A stretch of 64,000 bases of DNA from Sipunculus nudus (GCA_026874595.1 CM049319.1:13233601-13297600); one strand, 5' to 3'. Counted from the first letter of the stretch, positions 22,991 through 36,185 are shown. A program made the numbers and translations. Notes: generated from the letters alone by a model not told the origin.

Positions 22991-24994
22991 GTGTCTCGGT
23001 CTGTCTCTGTCTCTCCCGCCCCCCCCCTCTCTCTCTCAACAACCATGTTACTATATACTTTAGCAAACACACTGTATAGACCTAGTGCAGAATACATTTA
23101 TACGTTTAAGTACATACATCCATACATCCATATATAAATGCATACAAACATACATATATACATACACACGTACACACAAACATATACATACATAACGGTT
23201 TAAGACACAACATATCAAGTGATCATTGAAACTTTTGACCTCTAGATATAACCTTTTGGGTGCATTTGCATATACATTGCAAGTTTAACTTCCCATCCAA
23301 AATCGTTTGCTTATGTCACAGTAACTCCGCAATCTATTCTAAAGTTACTTTCGAAATTTTTTCGTTTTTAAATTGGCCATTGAAAACTGTAATATTTAAA
23401 TTTAAATATTCTTTCGAAAAGTTAAATTAAGTAGCAACGGAAAAGAAAATTAATATAGTAAAATGACTCCGGAAATCAACATTGACTTCTTGAGGATCCC
23501 CGAAGCTTCATAAAATGTAAGCTGACTACTAACATTTTCCCGTTATTCGAAATATTTCTTTAATTCCATTTTTTAATTAAAAACATAGACCTAGAGTTTC
23601 TTAAACAATACATTTTAAAGGTATGACATAATTTGATTTAAAGTCGTATTAAAACCATCATTGTGATAAACTATAGACACGTAAAATGGAACTAAAGGGG
23701 ATTTGAAATGTATGTAAAAATAAATCACACAGTTCAGCTATACAAAAAAATTATTGTAAACCAAAATCTCACTGCCACATTTATAAAACATATATAATTA
23801 CTTTCTTGCCACATATTTCGAAAATTCACCAAAATGAAACTTAATATAATTCCTCAATCGAAAATGGGTCACGTCTGGACAAAATGAAATCGAAAGAGTA
23901 TTTATATTTGTGGTAAAGAAAACAACCAAAACCTGGTTTGCTCATTCCCTACAGTATAATCTTTTCCTGTACGATGTCACGATCTTATTTTCTGATATGT
24001 GAATAAATTATTTATGTTCTGTGGCACGTGTACAGGATTGCTGAATCGTACGTGTTCGGACCGGAAGTCTGACAATTATCATAACTCACACAGTTTGTAT
24101 TTTGGAAAAAAGAAATGGATACTGTGCTGTAAATAGCTCTTAGTTAGATGTATATCCGCTTTTGGGTCAAACCTGTTTGATGGAATTACCATAAATTTAA
24201 TGAAACTGATCGCAGCCTTTCGAAAGCAGACGACAGGGTTTTACGCGGGAGATTCTGGTCATGCGCAGTGCTCGGTTTTGCATCTGGCGGTGCCACAGGA
24301 GTAGAATACTAGTCAATAAAATATTGGAAAGTGATGAAGCAAGCAAGATCTTCTCTGACAGTTATATCATATTAATACAGATTTTACCCACCTTGCATAA
24401 CCGAAGCCCTAATTTATTTTTCCATCTGGTTGATGGGTTGCAGTCATAAAAACTTGGCCTCGTTATATATTGTAAACACACACGGTTAGACATGGTTTGT
24501 TTGTTATATCCCCCAAACACCGTGGGTTTTAGTGATAGAATACACCAATCACTCTAGGACCATGTTTGTGTTTTCCCATGACATGCCATGTACAAAAAGC
24601 TTATGCTAACAAAATGGTGCTCATATTAATAATAAAAGTCGCAGATTATCTCCGATGCTCTGTTTCTGTGAAAAATAGCAACCTGCGTAAGTAGACTTTT
24701 CTGTCGAAGACATGGCTATTTATTAAACATGTACACATTTTTACATTATTTATGATATTTACAGAATAAATGTCATATAACGAATAGCAGATTTCCCTAC
24801 TTCACGCACATCAGGTTTGCTATCATAACATTATCTCTAAGTAGGATATAAGTTTCACGTGTACAACTAGGAAAAGCAAGGCTTTTAACTGAAAATGTTT
24901 GACATGTGTACATGTTTTAAAGACTACACCTTGATATAAAGTTGACCATGTCTCTTGAATCGAGACAAGGATTTTTTAAAATGTCAATGAAAAG
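21657..24994. other. Noncoding DNA with a (CT)n tract
   Basis: No gene is recognised. CT/GTCT low-complexity sequence lies at 22955-23037. A less AT-rich stretch at 24230-24310 (containing catgcgcagtgctcgg) is the only compositional feature of note. Confidence 0.35.
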
Positions 24995-25197
24995 CAGTGT
25001 TCTGGATTTTAAGCGGGGGTCCAGGGAAAACCTCACTTTTTTCTGCCGCCGTCACCTTTTTTTCAGACCAATTTTGCGACCTTGACCCCCCCCTTTTCCG
25101 GACCTACGGTCATACCTTAAGGCTTTGTCATTAGTCCTATCGGGTTGGACCCCCCCCCCCCCCCCCTTTTTTTCCTAAATCCTGGATCGGCCCCTGT
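24995..25197. mobile_element. MITE-like element of the poly-C family, degraded
   Basis: It ends 'cctggatcggcccctg' (25180-25195), matching the terminal motif of the 13.2 kb element. It contains C runs at 25087-25093 and about 25150-25167. The left end 'gttctggattttaagcgggggtcc' is a weak inverted partner. The ends are too worn for a certain boundary. Confidence 0.45.
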
Positions 25198-25396
25198 AGC
25201 AAAATCACGATCATAAAAACGTTAGTTATAAAGGATAAACGGTTAAAAAAAACGGTATGTCCAATTCCAAAAACAAATTTCAAAGATCGAATACATTTAC
25301 TCTAAACCTGATTTTGCCAGGTTCTAAAAACTTGGGTAAGCAGTGAGAAATATATCTTAATATCTTAAATACAATTAAACATATATGTATTTTCAC

Positions 25397-25460
25397 AACA
25401 AAGAGAGCCAATTATGGAATCGAATCCCAAAGCTCTGTCCATTAACCGGTGTGCTCTTAC
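25397..25460 (-). mobile_element. tRNA-derived SINE head, fragment
   Basis: On the minus strand GAGCACACCGGTTAA (A-box-like) is followed about 30 bases later by GGGATTCGATTCC, a good pol III B box (25417-25429). The tRNA-like cloverleaf is not complete, so a tRNA gene is unlikely. Confidence 0.5.
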
Positions 25461-25895
25461 TTTTTTCTACTAGACTTGGTAGAATTATGGCATTTTTGTG
25501 AGGTGTGAGGAAAATGATTCTATTGTCTTCAGAAGTGATATAACCACCTTTAACATGTGTATTAAAAAACAAATGGCGGAACTTTCATTGAAAGACTCAA
25601 TTTTAATGTCTGAGTTTGCGTTTTGAAATTGTAGCGCTTTGATTTGGACAATAACGGGATCTCACTCCGCATGATTTCACGGTCACGGCGCACTGTTAAG
25701 GTGGGAAATAATGAAATTAATGGAAGAAATCAAGCATATTATGTCCATCAATAAATAACAAGGTGTTGCCAAAGAAATTACACATTCACAATAATGTTTA
25801 CCTACGTACAGTATGGCGCATTTTCTTCAAGCCTATTTAGTTTGCAATGTTGATGTGAACGCCAAAGAAGCTGATGAACACCGGTGCACTTAACA

Positions 25896-25911
25896 CCCCC
25901 CCCCCCCCCCC
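25896..25911. repeat. Poly-C run
   Basis: About 16 consecutive C in otherwise AT-rich DNA. Confidence 0.8.
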
Positions 25912-27322
25912 ACATGACTAATTAGTTTAAAAAAAGAACTCATGTGAATCCGCCATTGACCCCCGGAATTCACGTTGTTAGAGACACGATGAGAGTAGAG
26001 CTGCGTTGCTTGTTGTTCTAACAGATTTTTCTTGCAAATACAACATAGATTCTTGCAGAACTACACATATTGCACCATGCAAATATTTGAGTGTACGGTG
26101 GAGACCTCTGGTGGAGGAGTTCTCCATATATACTAAACGTAAACTGTATAGTTAACAACTTTGTTCTGATGTACGGCAGAACTTGAATTTATAAAAAAAG
26201 CCTTGGTTTCAAAGTTAAACATGCAAACATTATCTTGTCATTGTATTCTTGCTTCACTTAAACTCCGGTTCCCTGGGCACGTACAATATAAATGTATAAT
26301 CAACCAAACATAAAATCATATAATTGAATAATTTTTCATTTATTCTTTAAATCAACTGGGAGGTAAAGATAGAAAAATGTGTATATACACAAACTACTCT
26401 CATCCATGCATTCATCGCTTAAAAAAGGCAAAAGAACAATCGATATTTTATGACCAGGGTCTTGTTTTTCAAATGCAAAGTCCATAAGTCCATATAGATG
26501 TTTCTGGTGATATAGCAGTATAATTGATTAGATATATGAGACTAAACATTTAATTCCTTCGAATTTTTTTAGGGAACCATGGGCACATTATAAAGGACGG
26601 TGAACGTCCCAAGGTATGTTCTTGAAAAAAGAAATACACAGAAACACATATCACACAGAAAGGTATAAAGAAAATTATTAACGGTAGGAGACTGTAGCAT
26701 GTATGTCTTATAGTTATAAATATGGTTTGAGCGACACCAAAAAAATCAAAGAAGAGACAAGAGAACATATTTCGTGGATATTGCAAGGACCTGTTAAAAT
26801 ATAAATCGAATTTTTTATTTTGTAGAATCAATCTAGATTTAAATGTGATCAGTTTATATAGTGTGAAGGGATAAAGCAAAATCACAGGACAAAAGGATAT
26901 ACTTGATATGCTGTTACTATACAGGAATTAAACATATATTTAGATATAGATTTTATATATTTTAGTTATGTAGACTAAATCTCAATAGTAACATGCTCTA
27001 CCCTATGGACGAAGTGACCATGCTCAAATGCACTTGATGACCCCTTTTTCATTAGCAATTGCAGGGTAATCGATTTTTTTTGGTCGTTCATAACGGTGAA
27101 ATAGGATTTTAAAATGAACATTAACAAACGCCATCTTCCTACTTCTTGCACCTAAATTGATTTGAAATTTATAAATGTAAAATATGGAAATTGAAAATAA
27201 TGAGACCACATTCTTTACGAGATGCAGTAAATCCTAGTAAAACTATTGAAACAAAATTAATAACAACAATCAAATATCATCAATAAACAACACTTTCACT
27301 ACTTTAATTCATTCATAAAATG

Positions 27323-27324
<2 letters not shown>
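25912..27324. other. Noncoding AT-rich DNA
   Basis: No gene or structured element is supported. The minus-strand open frames at 26550-26885 and 27024-27209 are Phe/Ile/Lys-rich translations of AT-rich sequence. Confidence 0.4.

Positions 27325-27388
<64 letters not shown>
27325..27388. repeat. (AT)n microsatellite
   Basis: About 32 uninterrupted AT dinucleotides, 700 bp upstream of the promoter at 28.1 kb. Confidence 0.95.
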
Positions 27389-27390
<2 letters not shown>

Positions 27391-27519
27391 AAACAATTAA
27401 ACAACGTTTATTTTTAGTAAAGTCAAATATCCTATCATCACTGAATGGGTATAAGATTTTTTTTAATGTGGGAAAGGGCTCAGTTACCTGTCCAAGAATA
27501 AAGTCGGGTGTCTCACAAA

Positions 27520-28110
27520 TGACGTGAAACCTTCGAAAAATCCTATAGCAACACGTTTAAGTGAAGATAAACCGGCAAAAGGGTGTCTAAATCGGGAGAT
27601 ACTTGTTAACTTAGCAAATATTCTCAAAGGCTCGAGGCCAAAAATGTAAAACTTTACCCTGTGGAGATAAGGCATAACACTACCCACGCTTATAAATTCA
27701 TCAGCACACCCTCCCCCACTCAGTCATTCGGTGAGTTTCCAATTTGGCCCGACACGGCCATTACGCACAGTTCCGCTTCGTATCCGAGTATTTGGCGACT
27801 AACTGCTTCTATTTCGCGGTTACTGGCAGCCTTAAGTGCTTGCCCTGAGAGAAAGACCTCATATCAGCAGCCCGGTGCTTTAGCTATTACTCCAGCAGTT
27901 ATCTGCGAAAGCTGTGAGAGTTGCAGAGATACGGTGGCCCCACCCAACGATCCCATCCCGGATTATCACCAAGGCTAGCCGGTGCTCTGTGGTTCATTTC
28001 TAAAGTATTAATGCGCGTCCGCTCACGTCATCCGTTGTCGTGGGCGGGATCTAACAGAATGCTAGCCAATCAGCGGCCTCGACGACCACGTGGCCAAATG
28101 TATATATAAG
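27520..28110 (+). promoter_or_regulatory. TATA promoter with CCAAT, GC, E-box and CRE-like sites
   Basis: Ordered core elements are visible: CRE-like TCACGTCA (28023-28030), GC box GGGCGG (28042-28047), CCAAT box in GCCAATCAG (28066-28070), E-box CACGTG (28087-28092) and TATATATAAG (28101-28110). The complement of the CRE-like octamer, TGACGTGA, is also found 500 bp upstream (27520-27527). The region is markedly less AT-rich than its surroundings. Spacing predicts transcription start near 28,131-28,135 (the A in 'ccactgc' at 28134). CRE and E-box sites are common at promoters of regulated neuroendocrine genes, which fits the peptide gene downstream. Assignment to that gene is inference. Confidence 0.65.
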
Positions 28111-28133
28111 CGGCAGCGTTCCACAGGGAAAAC

Positions 28134-28287
28134 CACTGCACGAGAACGGCGGGAGTTAAAGAAAGGAGTAACAATTAAAAGCTCGCGAAGGAAAGACACA
28201 AGAAATCTCCAGTGGACCCTGTCGCCTGCCCGTGAAAAATCCGAAGAGGTCGTTTGAAACTACTTTGAAGTCTGAAGAAAAAGTTAG
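28134..28287 (+). other. Putative 5'-UTR exon 1
   Basis: This runs from the predicted start downstream of the TATA box to the strong splice donor TTAG|GTGAGTG (28287/28288). The 154 bases are purine-rich and contain no ATG, as expected for an untranslated leader. It is the best 5' exon for the secreted-peptide gene, whose first coding exon (53656) has only five untranslated bases before its ATG. The implied first intron is 25.4 kb. The start site is a spacing estimate. Confidence 0.5.
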
Positions 28288-29759
28288 GTGAGTGTTCTTT
28301 CTTCTAAAACATGGGAGTACATTTATTTTTACTGGGTTGTTTCATGATTATCTTTGTCGTATTTTTTGTCTGAAAATTCGAACATTATATTGTGTTATAT
28401 GTACCTTTAGATTCGTTTTTCATATTTTTCCACCTTTTCCTTTTTTTCATGTAACTTATTATTACATAACTTTGTCTAGAATCTCTTCATTTGACTCCTT
28501 GTTAAATCAGCATGTGATAAAAACAATGTGCTTAGTTTTCTTTCCTTTCGTGGAATTTCAGTAACATTCTGTGAAATGCGCGTTTAATTACCGTCTTATG
28601 CTTTCTTTTCTTATTACTATGCAGTTTATTAATAAACATACCTATAAGGTTCTTCTAGAACAAGGTTGGTTGGCTAAATAAACAAATGTCATTGAACCAT
28701 CATTAATAGGAATAGTTCAATGAAGAAAATCAGAGAAATTAGCCAGACCTCAGATTTTTAAAGTATTTTCTTGAATTCAAACAAAGACAGATATAATTGA
28801 AAACCAGGCATCTTTAAGAGAAATTGTAAGACTGCAACATATACATAAAAAATCATTATCAAAAACGGCTTGACTGGCAAAGATAAGTGTTACTTTAACT
28901 ACTCTCCCAGGCTCTCGTTATAAAAACAAAAATTACATAGTATGCAAAAATGTGAAGAGTGGCCTTCAAGGTATGAATAAATTTAAACATTTTCACGTCT
29001 CCAGCGTAGTGATCACGATTACTATAGTTCATGTCTCCGAACTAGAATCTTAGATATAATAGTTGGTTGTGATTTTTATATTAGCAAATGTTTTCTCGAG
29101 CGATTAATTTTAAGTTTCCAGTTAAAATACAGTTTCAGTTGGTAGCTGATCTATGTGTTAATCTTGAAAGTTGTTATCGTCATTTCACAGGTGCGCTTGT
29201 TTCTTTAGTTGTAGATATAGTATTTGCTTCTCCTGTTAAAATATGTGTTTTCAGCTGTCTTGCCTATATATGGTCATACATGTCTCCTGAGTGCAGGGTA
29301 CATTCTGGATGTATATGCCAAGCAATACTTTACTTTAAACTTTTCCCTTTAAATTTGACGGATGAATGTTCCAGATTCCAAGGATCTTAAACTTTTTAAT
29401 GTTCGTTTCTTTTACTAGATTTTATTGTGTCCGTTTATAATACAGATCATATAATATTATGTCATTAGTTCCAGGAATGTGATTAGTTTTTGTAATAATT
29501 CTTAGTATATTCCCAGAGCCAGCTATCGTAAATCTTTAACTTTTTGTTTTAAAAGAGTGATGCACATTTTTGCGGGTTTACGAACAGGGCATGTATATTG
29601 ATATATATAAGAATATATTCATGACAGAATATAATCCCGGCACGAGCCCTACAACCATATGTGAAATCAGCTGCCATAGAGAAAACATACCAATATAAAG
29701 ACATTTATTTTTAGAATTCCTTCTACCCCGAATTACAAAGAAACTTTGGTAACTGTTGA

Positions 29760-29760
<1 letters not shown>

Positions 29761-29794
<34 letters not shown>
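29761..29794. repeat. (CT)n microsatellite
   Basis: About 16 CT dinucleotides. The Arg-Glu-rich start of the minus-strand frame at 29578-29796 is this tract and is not a gene. Confidence 0.95.
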
Positions 29795-29797
<3 letters not shown>

Positions 29798-30999
29798 AAT
29801 TGCCTTGGTTAACATTTGCTGCCATACACATGTAATTTGACCTCAGATTAGTTGGTCTGTGCTAATCAAAGTTAACCTGAGTCAAATCAACATTACCTTT
29901 CTCGCGCAATAAATATTTTTCATCACACAAGTGACATATGTTGGAGCCGACTGATAGCAGTTGGTCGGGTCCATTACATTGACACAAATAGATCGTTTAT
30001 CAAAAGAGATAAAATTAAAAACAACATAATTAAATGTAAGGTTACGTAAGGAAAGTCCATTAAAACCCGCAGTGCTGGTTTACTGGACCTAGAGGATGAC
30101 TGTTACCAGGTTTGAGTTAAGCTGTGTATGTTAACCTCAGAATGAAACAACATAAAATATAATCAATAATGGTCTTCTTTTTTTCTAAATATATCAAATT
30201 TCATACGATTCTACCAGTTCATGTTTGCCGAAGTTTTGAAATGTTGATAAGAAAGATTGAAATGACTTCAAATTTTTTCTAGTCTGCAGCTTTTCACATT
30301 GCGAGTGTGTCTAGCTATTAAACTGTTTTGAAGGAGTTAATCGCCTCCCTTTTGTGTAATACAACTCATAAACCTTTATCTACGTATTTCTTACGTGGGT
30401 AGAAACTTACGGGTTGAGTCAGACTAGGACATTCCTGTATGATATACAAAGTGCAAGTATCACATGTGTAAACATGGCTCAGCCAACATTGATTAAGACT
30501 GGTGCACTACCGGTTCTTCTCGGAGAGACCGTCTGTGCTGTTTTCACAGCTTGCCATCTCTTGTCCCCTAATGACATGGCCATCAACGGTCCCCTGTGAT
30601 GCCGGGATAAACTGATGCCAGAAAGCATAGCTGTCTTGTAATCTTCAAATTTATTTAAAAACTCAGAGAAAGTTTGGCCTAGGCCAGCACCTGTCACTGT
30701 CAAATTTTGAACTCACTCCAAGTGTATACCGGCTCCATGAAGATCGAGGCGCGCTATAACTAGCTGACTGGAGTCAGACCGACAGTATCCAGACTGCACC
30801 AAAATAATGGACTCATATATTTCGTTACTTTTCTTGACCTCTATAGCACAGTTTATTACCTAAATTATAGCCTGATATTATCGTTTTATACTCTCTGGTG
30901 ATGTCTTTTGTTTCAAGCTTAATGGCCGTCATTTCTCGGGCCTATTCATTCTTGTAGCTTCTCTAAGTCCAAGCAACAGCACAATAACGGCCAGGAGAT

Positions 31000-31112
31000 G
31001 ATTTGCCTGGTTTCCATGACCAGTAACCCTGTAGTCCTGTTTGCATTACGTAACCTTGAAAGCGCAAGTCCAGCGTCCTAGGCATTTAACCACTTAGCCT
31101 AAAGCAACGTTT
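31000..31112 (-). mobile_element. Possible tRNA-derived SINE fragment
   Basis: The minus strand reads TTAGGCTAAGTGGTTAAATG, an A-box-like segment (31088-31107 region), then CTAGGACGCTGGACTTGCG, resembling an anticodon arm. A clear B box is missing. Similar 'GGACTTGTAGCC' wording recurs at 38.5 and 51.2 kb. Confidence 0.35.
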
Positions 31113-31439
31113 AACATCTGCAATATATTTTTAGTAACGTAATGTATATTTACTTCTTACAAAAGTAAAAATGAGAATACACGAATCAACGCATAATGTC
31201 GACCAGTATAAAGTCACTAATCAATAAATCATAGTTTCCCTGCCATACACGGCCAGCTTTAGTCACATTTTCGTATACACTCAGGAAGTTTTGCCACATT
31301 CAGTCAGCAGTTACTCATCTTTGCCTGTATGACGAGAATCCTTAGGTGCAAGACATGCCTTGATAAACACGGAGTCTGGACCTCCATAAAAGCCAGGATC
31401 TTCCCAAAACTTTAGCCAATTTTCCTTTCCCATGGGCTA

Positions 31440-31498
31440 CTGTCTCTCTCCGTCTCTCTCTTTCTCTGTCTCTGTCTGTCTCTGTCTGTCTGTCTGTC

Positions 31499-31549
<51 letters not shown>
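31440..31549. repeat. (CTGT)n/(CT)n microsatellite
   Basis: Mixed TCTC, TCTG and CT repeats run over about 110 bp. Confidence 0.95.
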
Positions 31550-31551
<2 letters not shown>

Positions 31552-31976
31552 ATATTGTTGGTTGAGAAATTTTGAAAATATTGTTTGACGAAGAGACTAT
31601 CAAAGGTAAAGAGAGGTAGTGTTTATAAGATAATGACTATGATTAAATCGATAAAAACATTCTTTATTATTATTATATGTTTATATTGTAAAAGAATAAT
31701 AATAATTTCTCAGAGGCACACTGAGCTCTCGGAGAATGTGAAGTTCCGGTGGGGCTACGGTATTAAAGAATATAGATGCCTTTGGGCCGGAGGTATAAAA
31801 AATCTTAATGCCGGCGAACCGATGGTATTAGCTTTCATTGGTGTTGACTGTTTTTCACAGAGTAAGTTCAGCCCTGTGTTTATTATTATAAGATATTCTG
31901 TAGATGAAGACATTACGAAGTAAATAAGGCTAGATCAACATCCCGATCCGCCAAAACATGATCACGCATCATCGAA

Positions 31977-32033
31977 TACTACTACTACTACTACTACTAC
32001 TACTATAACAACAACAACAACTGCTACTACTAT

Positions 32034-32070
<37 letters not shown>

Positions 32071-32099
32071 TATAATAATAATAATAATAATAATAATAA
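31977..32099. repeat. Compound trinucleotide repeat (CTA)n(CAA)n(CTA)n(TAA)n
   Basis: Successive CTA, ACA, CTA and ATA/TAA trinucleotide blocks run for about 120 bp. Confidence 0.95.
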
Positions 32100-33040
32100 A
32101 TCAACGCCAGATAGCCAATGGCTCATTCTTTCACACATATTCATTAAATGGTTTAAGAGATATCATCTGGATAAACAAACAGATAAACAAACAAAAAGTC
32201 TGGCAATGGTGAAAACATAACCTCCGTCTTCGACTTTCCTCTAAAACCGGAAATGGACGCGAATGATCAGGAGTTTCCCATTATATCGCCCACTCATATT
32301 GTTAAGTTTCTCATCGATCCTGGACAGAACCGCCGCTTCATGACAAATCAGGTGTCAGACCTGATAATCACTCGACCACTGGGTAAATTAACTGTTTTAT
32401 GCATGAAGTTTGTTTCAGTCAGGAGCTAGTGACAATACTCACGACTCACAAAGACACATATTATCGCTTTATTATCTTCAATAATCCTCATCATCAATTG
32501 CAGGTGTTCTTTACAGACACGCCTATTTGTGTCATTACCTCTATTCTCTTCGAAGTTCATATGAACAGAAGATCATGATTCGATCGTAAAGGTAAACACG
32601 CAATGGAAATCGAAACCTTTTGTATATACCAGAAGGCATGACTGCCCATTTAAAGAGATAAATACATATTTTAGCATCTTTTAATTGAATCGATTTATAG
32701 ATCCTGACGTAGCTACCATTCTCCTGGCGACGTGTGCTCCAAATGTCACCAGCCACGTGGTTACTTGGACAAACGCTGCAAATTTTCACTGACGTGAGGC
32801 TACGTTAATAGTTTCATGCCATTTCGAGCCTGGTTCGTTTCAACTGATTTCCAAGTCCGTTACCTATCAGGCTTGATATATCTAAAAGGCCGGTCATTAA
32901 TTAAAGGATCCGCTCTTTCTATTTCAGTTAAACTCAATTTGAAGAGTATATACGACGGCGTTTATAAATCCTACGGTAAATAACGGGCCGTACAAACTAA
33001 TTAGTAAACACGATGCTTACAATCGTTTGATTCCTTACAC

Positions 33041-33042
<2 letters not shown>

Positions 33043-33091
<49 letters not shown>
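33043..33091. repeat. (TA)n microsatellite
   Basis: About 24 TA dinucleotides, with no palindrome on either side. Confidence 0.95.
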
Positions 33092-33094
<3 letters not shown>

Positions 33095-35663
33095 ATGTAA
33101 GAAGCAATATTTTTCCTTAAAATAACTAGCGGCAAATCTAACCGTTAATTTATTTAAGGATTTTGGGTGAAGTCCGCACGAGTTGAAATATTTCAGTTAA
33201 GTAATTGGACATTCTAACCTCTCAACCACCAACTGGACTGGCCGTACTATTAGTATATCAAGACCATTCATGACTTTCTGTCTGTCGCACTGATACATCA
33301 TATCCAGCAACGACAGTTTGTCTCTCAACACTGTGAAAAGACGATAGCCATTAAGTGGTCACTAAGTTAAGTTAAGGTGACAATACTCGCAACATTGCAT
33401 TCATTAATAAATGATTAAAGAAAGCCTTTTATGATTAACAGCATTTGTCAACGAATTAATATATATGTTTTACTGGATAAGTCAATTGCCTGTTGTACTG
33501 TCTACTAACTTAGGATGAAGGTATTAAGACGATAAAAATGATATTTTGTTATCAAGCCCTCTGGATTTCAGGATTTTTAGACACGGGGTTAGGAATAATC
33601 CAGAAGTCATAAATTGTCGTTAAGGCATTAGAGTGAATCTCTTAGGATCTAACGCGATTAAATCATACCATTGAGGCACCGGCATGAGGCACCTTCAGTC
33701 AATATCTTAACATTGATCGAAGTTATAGTATCAATATAAAATACAGCTGTCCAAAAGAAAACCAGAAGCATTACGTTGAAATTGTCAGATATTTACCTGT
33801 ACAAAGAAGGGGTTCAAATGCTACATTTTACGGTTTAAATTGATGGTCTTCGGAATTCTAATGTTGAACAAGCCTTCAGCAGAGATTTTTATAAACAATG
33901 TATAAACTGAATTTACAACTTGGAAGATTTCTCCGCTTACTATTGGAAATCCAGTCTTTAACAATCGAGTGAGCAAATCGTTTTATTGATAAGGTCGCTC
34001 GCTGAAATGCTCAATGGCTAAAAAGGGGTATTTCTTCTAGCTTTCAGTAAAAAAAAAACTTTTTTTCGGAATTCCAACATTGTGCTATTGGGTGTCACCC
34101 AAGCCACATTACGGGCCGTGATGACAAGTATTTCGAGTGGCCCCACCCGCGTTTTACCAAGGAATTCAATATCGCCTCTCACTCTCCAATGAATTAGAAA
34201 GAACATCCATTGAATGCTGATCTAATGACAACAAACGTACTTCAAACGAGAAGCAATCACTCGCTCTCCGAGGACCTTCCCAGAACCATTTAAACGCCTA
34301 TTGTGCCTTTTTATATTTACACAGCTAAGAGCTTTGCTCTAGTTTGTCATATGTAGCCGTAACCTTACACTGTTAAATCGGGAGGAGCTGCCTCCTCAAA
34401 TAATCGTGTACCCAGCTCTCATACCGCGGGTACTCTATATTTAGCGTAGCTGTCCCTCGTTTAAAGTTTGATGACGCGCCGTCTGTAAGCTGACTTTCCT
34501 TTAAGCTCTTCCATACAGCATCAAATGTTGTGTACAAATGAACGTAAGTACATGTCGTGAATGCGGTTTAGGATTGTATTTTAACTTAAAGGCTTTGCAT
34601 ATACCTGAGTGAGTGTTAAATAAACGTTTTATAAACGAATTTGAATTTCCTTACGATGTATTTTCATTAGGATAGCGGTTCCAAAGTTTATGAGGTCACA
34701 ATAAATTTTCTAAAGAGTCACAAAGAGACAAAATTAGGAAGATTTTACTTACATGCAAATCTGTGCTTCTTTTTTTAAGAAAACGTGAACACTTTGATTC
34801 GCAACAAAAGCACTCAAATGTTTACCAGCCATTAAAGAAATGCAACGCAAAGCCCTTTTTTCCCAGATTATAAAATGATGCACTAACTTAGGGAAAGTAG
34901 CTGGTAATTTGGGAAATTTCTAAATCCATAACTTAAGCCTCACACCTAAAATAAATAAAGGTTTACAGAAGACAATTTTTAACATTAAATCCGCTCACCT
35001 TGATACGAGTGAGGATTCTGGGTTCCAGAAAACTGCCCTGCAATGGCCACAAATCCTCTTGCAGGTATATTAGGACGGTCAATTTAATATTAGACCTTGA
35101 AGAGTAAAAACAAAAATCAAATGTATGGTAAACGATATTGCATGTGCGGAAAGTAACCCATCAGGCATGTAGGGATGTTTATTAATATACTGAGATATAA
35201 TGGAATTTATTTTTTTAATTCGCACTTGTTATGTGTTGTTAGAAAGTACAAAAACATATGTAATGATGCGCCTGGTTTATTTCAAATGACAATGTTTTTG
35301 TGTACCTAAAGCAGTTGTCAAAAATGACAACAAATATATGCATCCTCGCCGCTCTTTTATATTAGAGGTAAAAAGTGCCACCAGGGTCTAACCATGTTAT
35401 CAAAAGAGCAACTGCCAACAGTAAAAACGCCGCTGTTAAAGGCAAGGCTTCCGTGAGACAGCATGCCTTAGAAATCCTAGTAAAATGCCTTTTCCAGTAT
35501 CATGCGCAGAGATATTCTAATACAATGTACTATCAATATCCACTGGAACAAAGAAGACAATTTCTTTTAACATAATCTTCCGACCACTGGAAAGCCCCAT
35601 TTGTCGATTCAGTACCTTTCCGGTACAAAAAAGGTTTTAAGTCGTAACATTTTTCAGTGATGT

Positions 35664-35829
35664 GGTCGAGTCCGCACTATCCGAATCCGAGTTTTTGAGG
35701 TTGGGCGCAGGTCCGAGTCCAGGCCACTCGAGTCCGAGTCATTTGGAACTCGAGTCAAGTCCGTGTCCATGCAGGCCACTCGAGTCCGAGTCATTTGGAA
35801 CTCGAGTCAAGTCCGAGTCCGAGTCATTT
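35664..35829 (+). repeat. GAGTCC minisatellite with a 52-bp tandem unit
   Basis: The region is a patchwork of ACTCGAGTCCGAGTC-type hexamers. A 52-bp unit starting 'caggccactcgagtccgagt' is tandemly repeated at 35720 and 35772 with near-identical sequence; remaining parts are shorter 'gagtccgagtcc' units. The Ser/Glu-rich open frame across it is repeat-encoded. Confidence 0.8.
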
Positions 35830-36060
35830 ACAAATAGCCTTAAAGAACAATATGAAATGGAAATTTCAGATTATCGTGTACATTTAAAGTTGGTTCACAC
35901 ATGATTTAACCAAAAAAGGTTAATTACATTTAAAGCTCCCAATACTGAGCAAAGCTTGGTATATACAGTGTTATTATTTTGTAATATTCTGTTAGTAGTT
36001 CGCACATATATATATTAGTGTTTATAATATGTTACATAGTCATTTTTTCTAATGGATTGA

Positions 36061-36185
36061 GATGGACACGGCCTGATTTCTCGGGTCTTTACCTCAGCGT
36101 CCCAGTACAGGACTCTCTAGTCCAAGCCCGGACTCGATTCCTACATTCCTGGCATTTCTCTCCCAAGTAACCTTGGGATAATGTA
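36061..36185 (+). mobile_element. Possible tRNA-derived SINE, degraded
   Basis: 'cctcagcgtcccagtacagg' and 'ctctagtccaagcccggactc' followed by 'gattcct' resemble an A-box region, anticodon arm and B box (GGACTCGATTCC) in the right order. No poly-A tail or target-site duplication is seen. Confidence 0.35.

Noticed and set aside
27661-27978. 105-codon frame upstream of the promoter
   Set aside because: No domain, no splice context; likely open because the region is less AT-rich.
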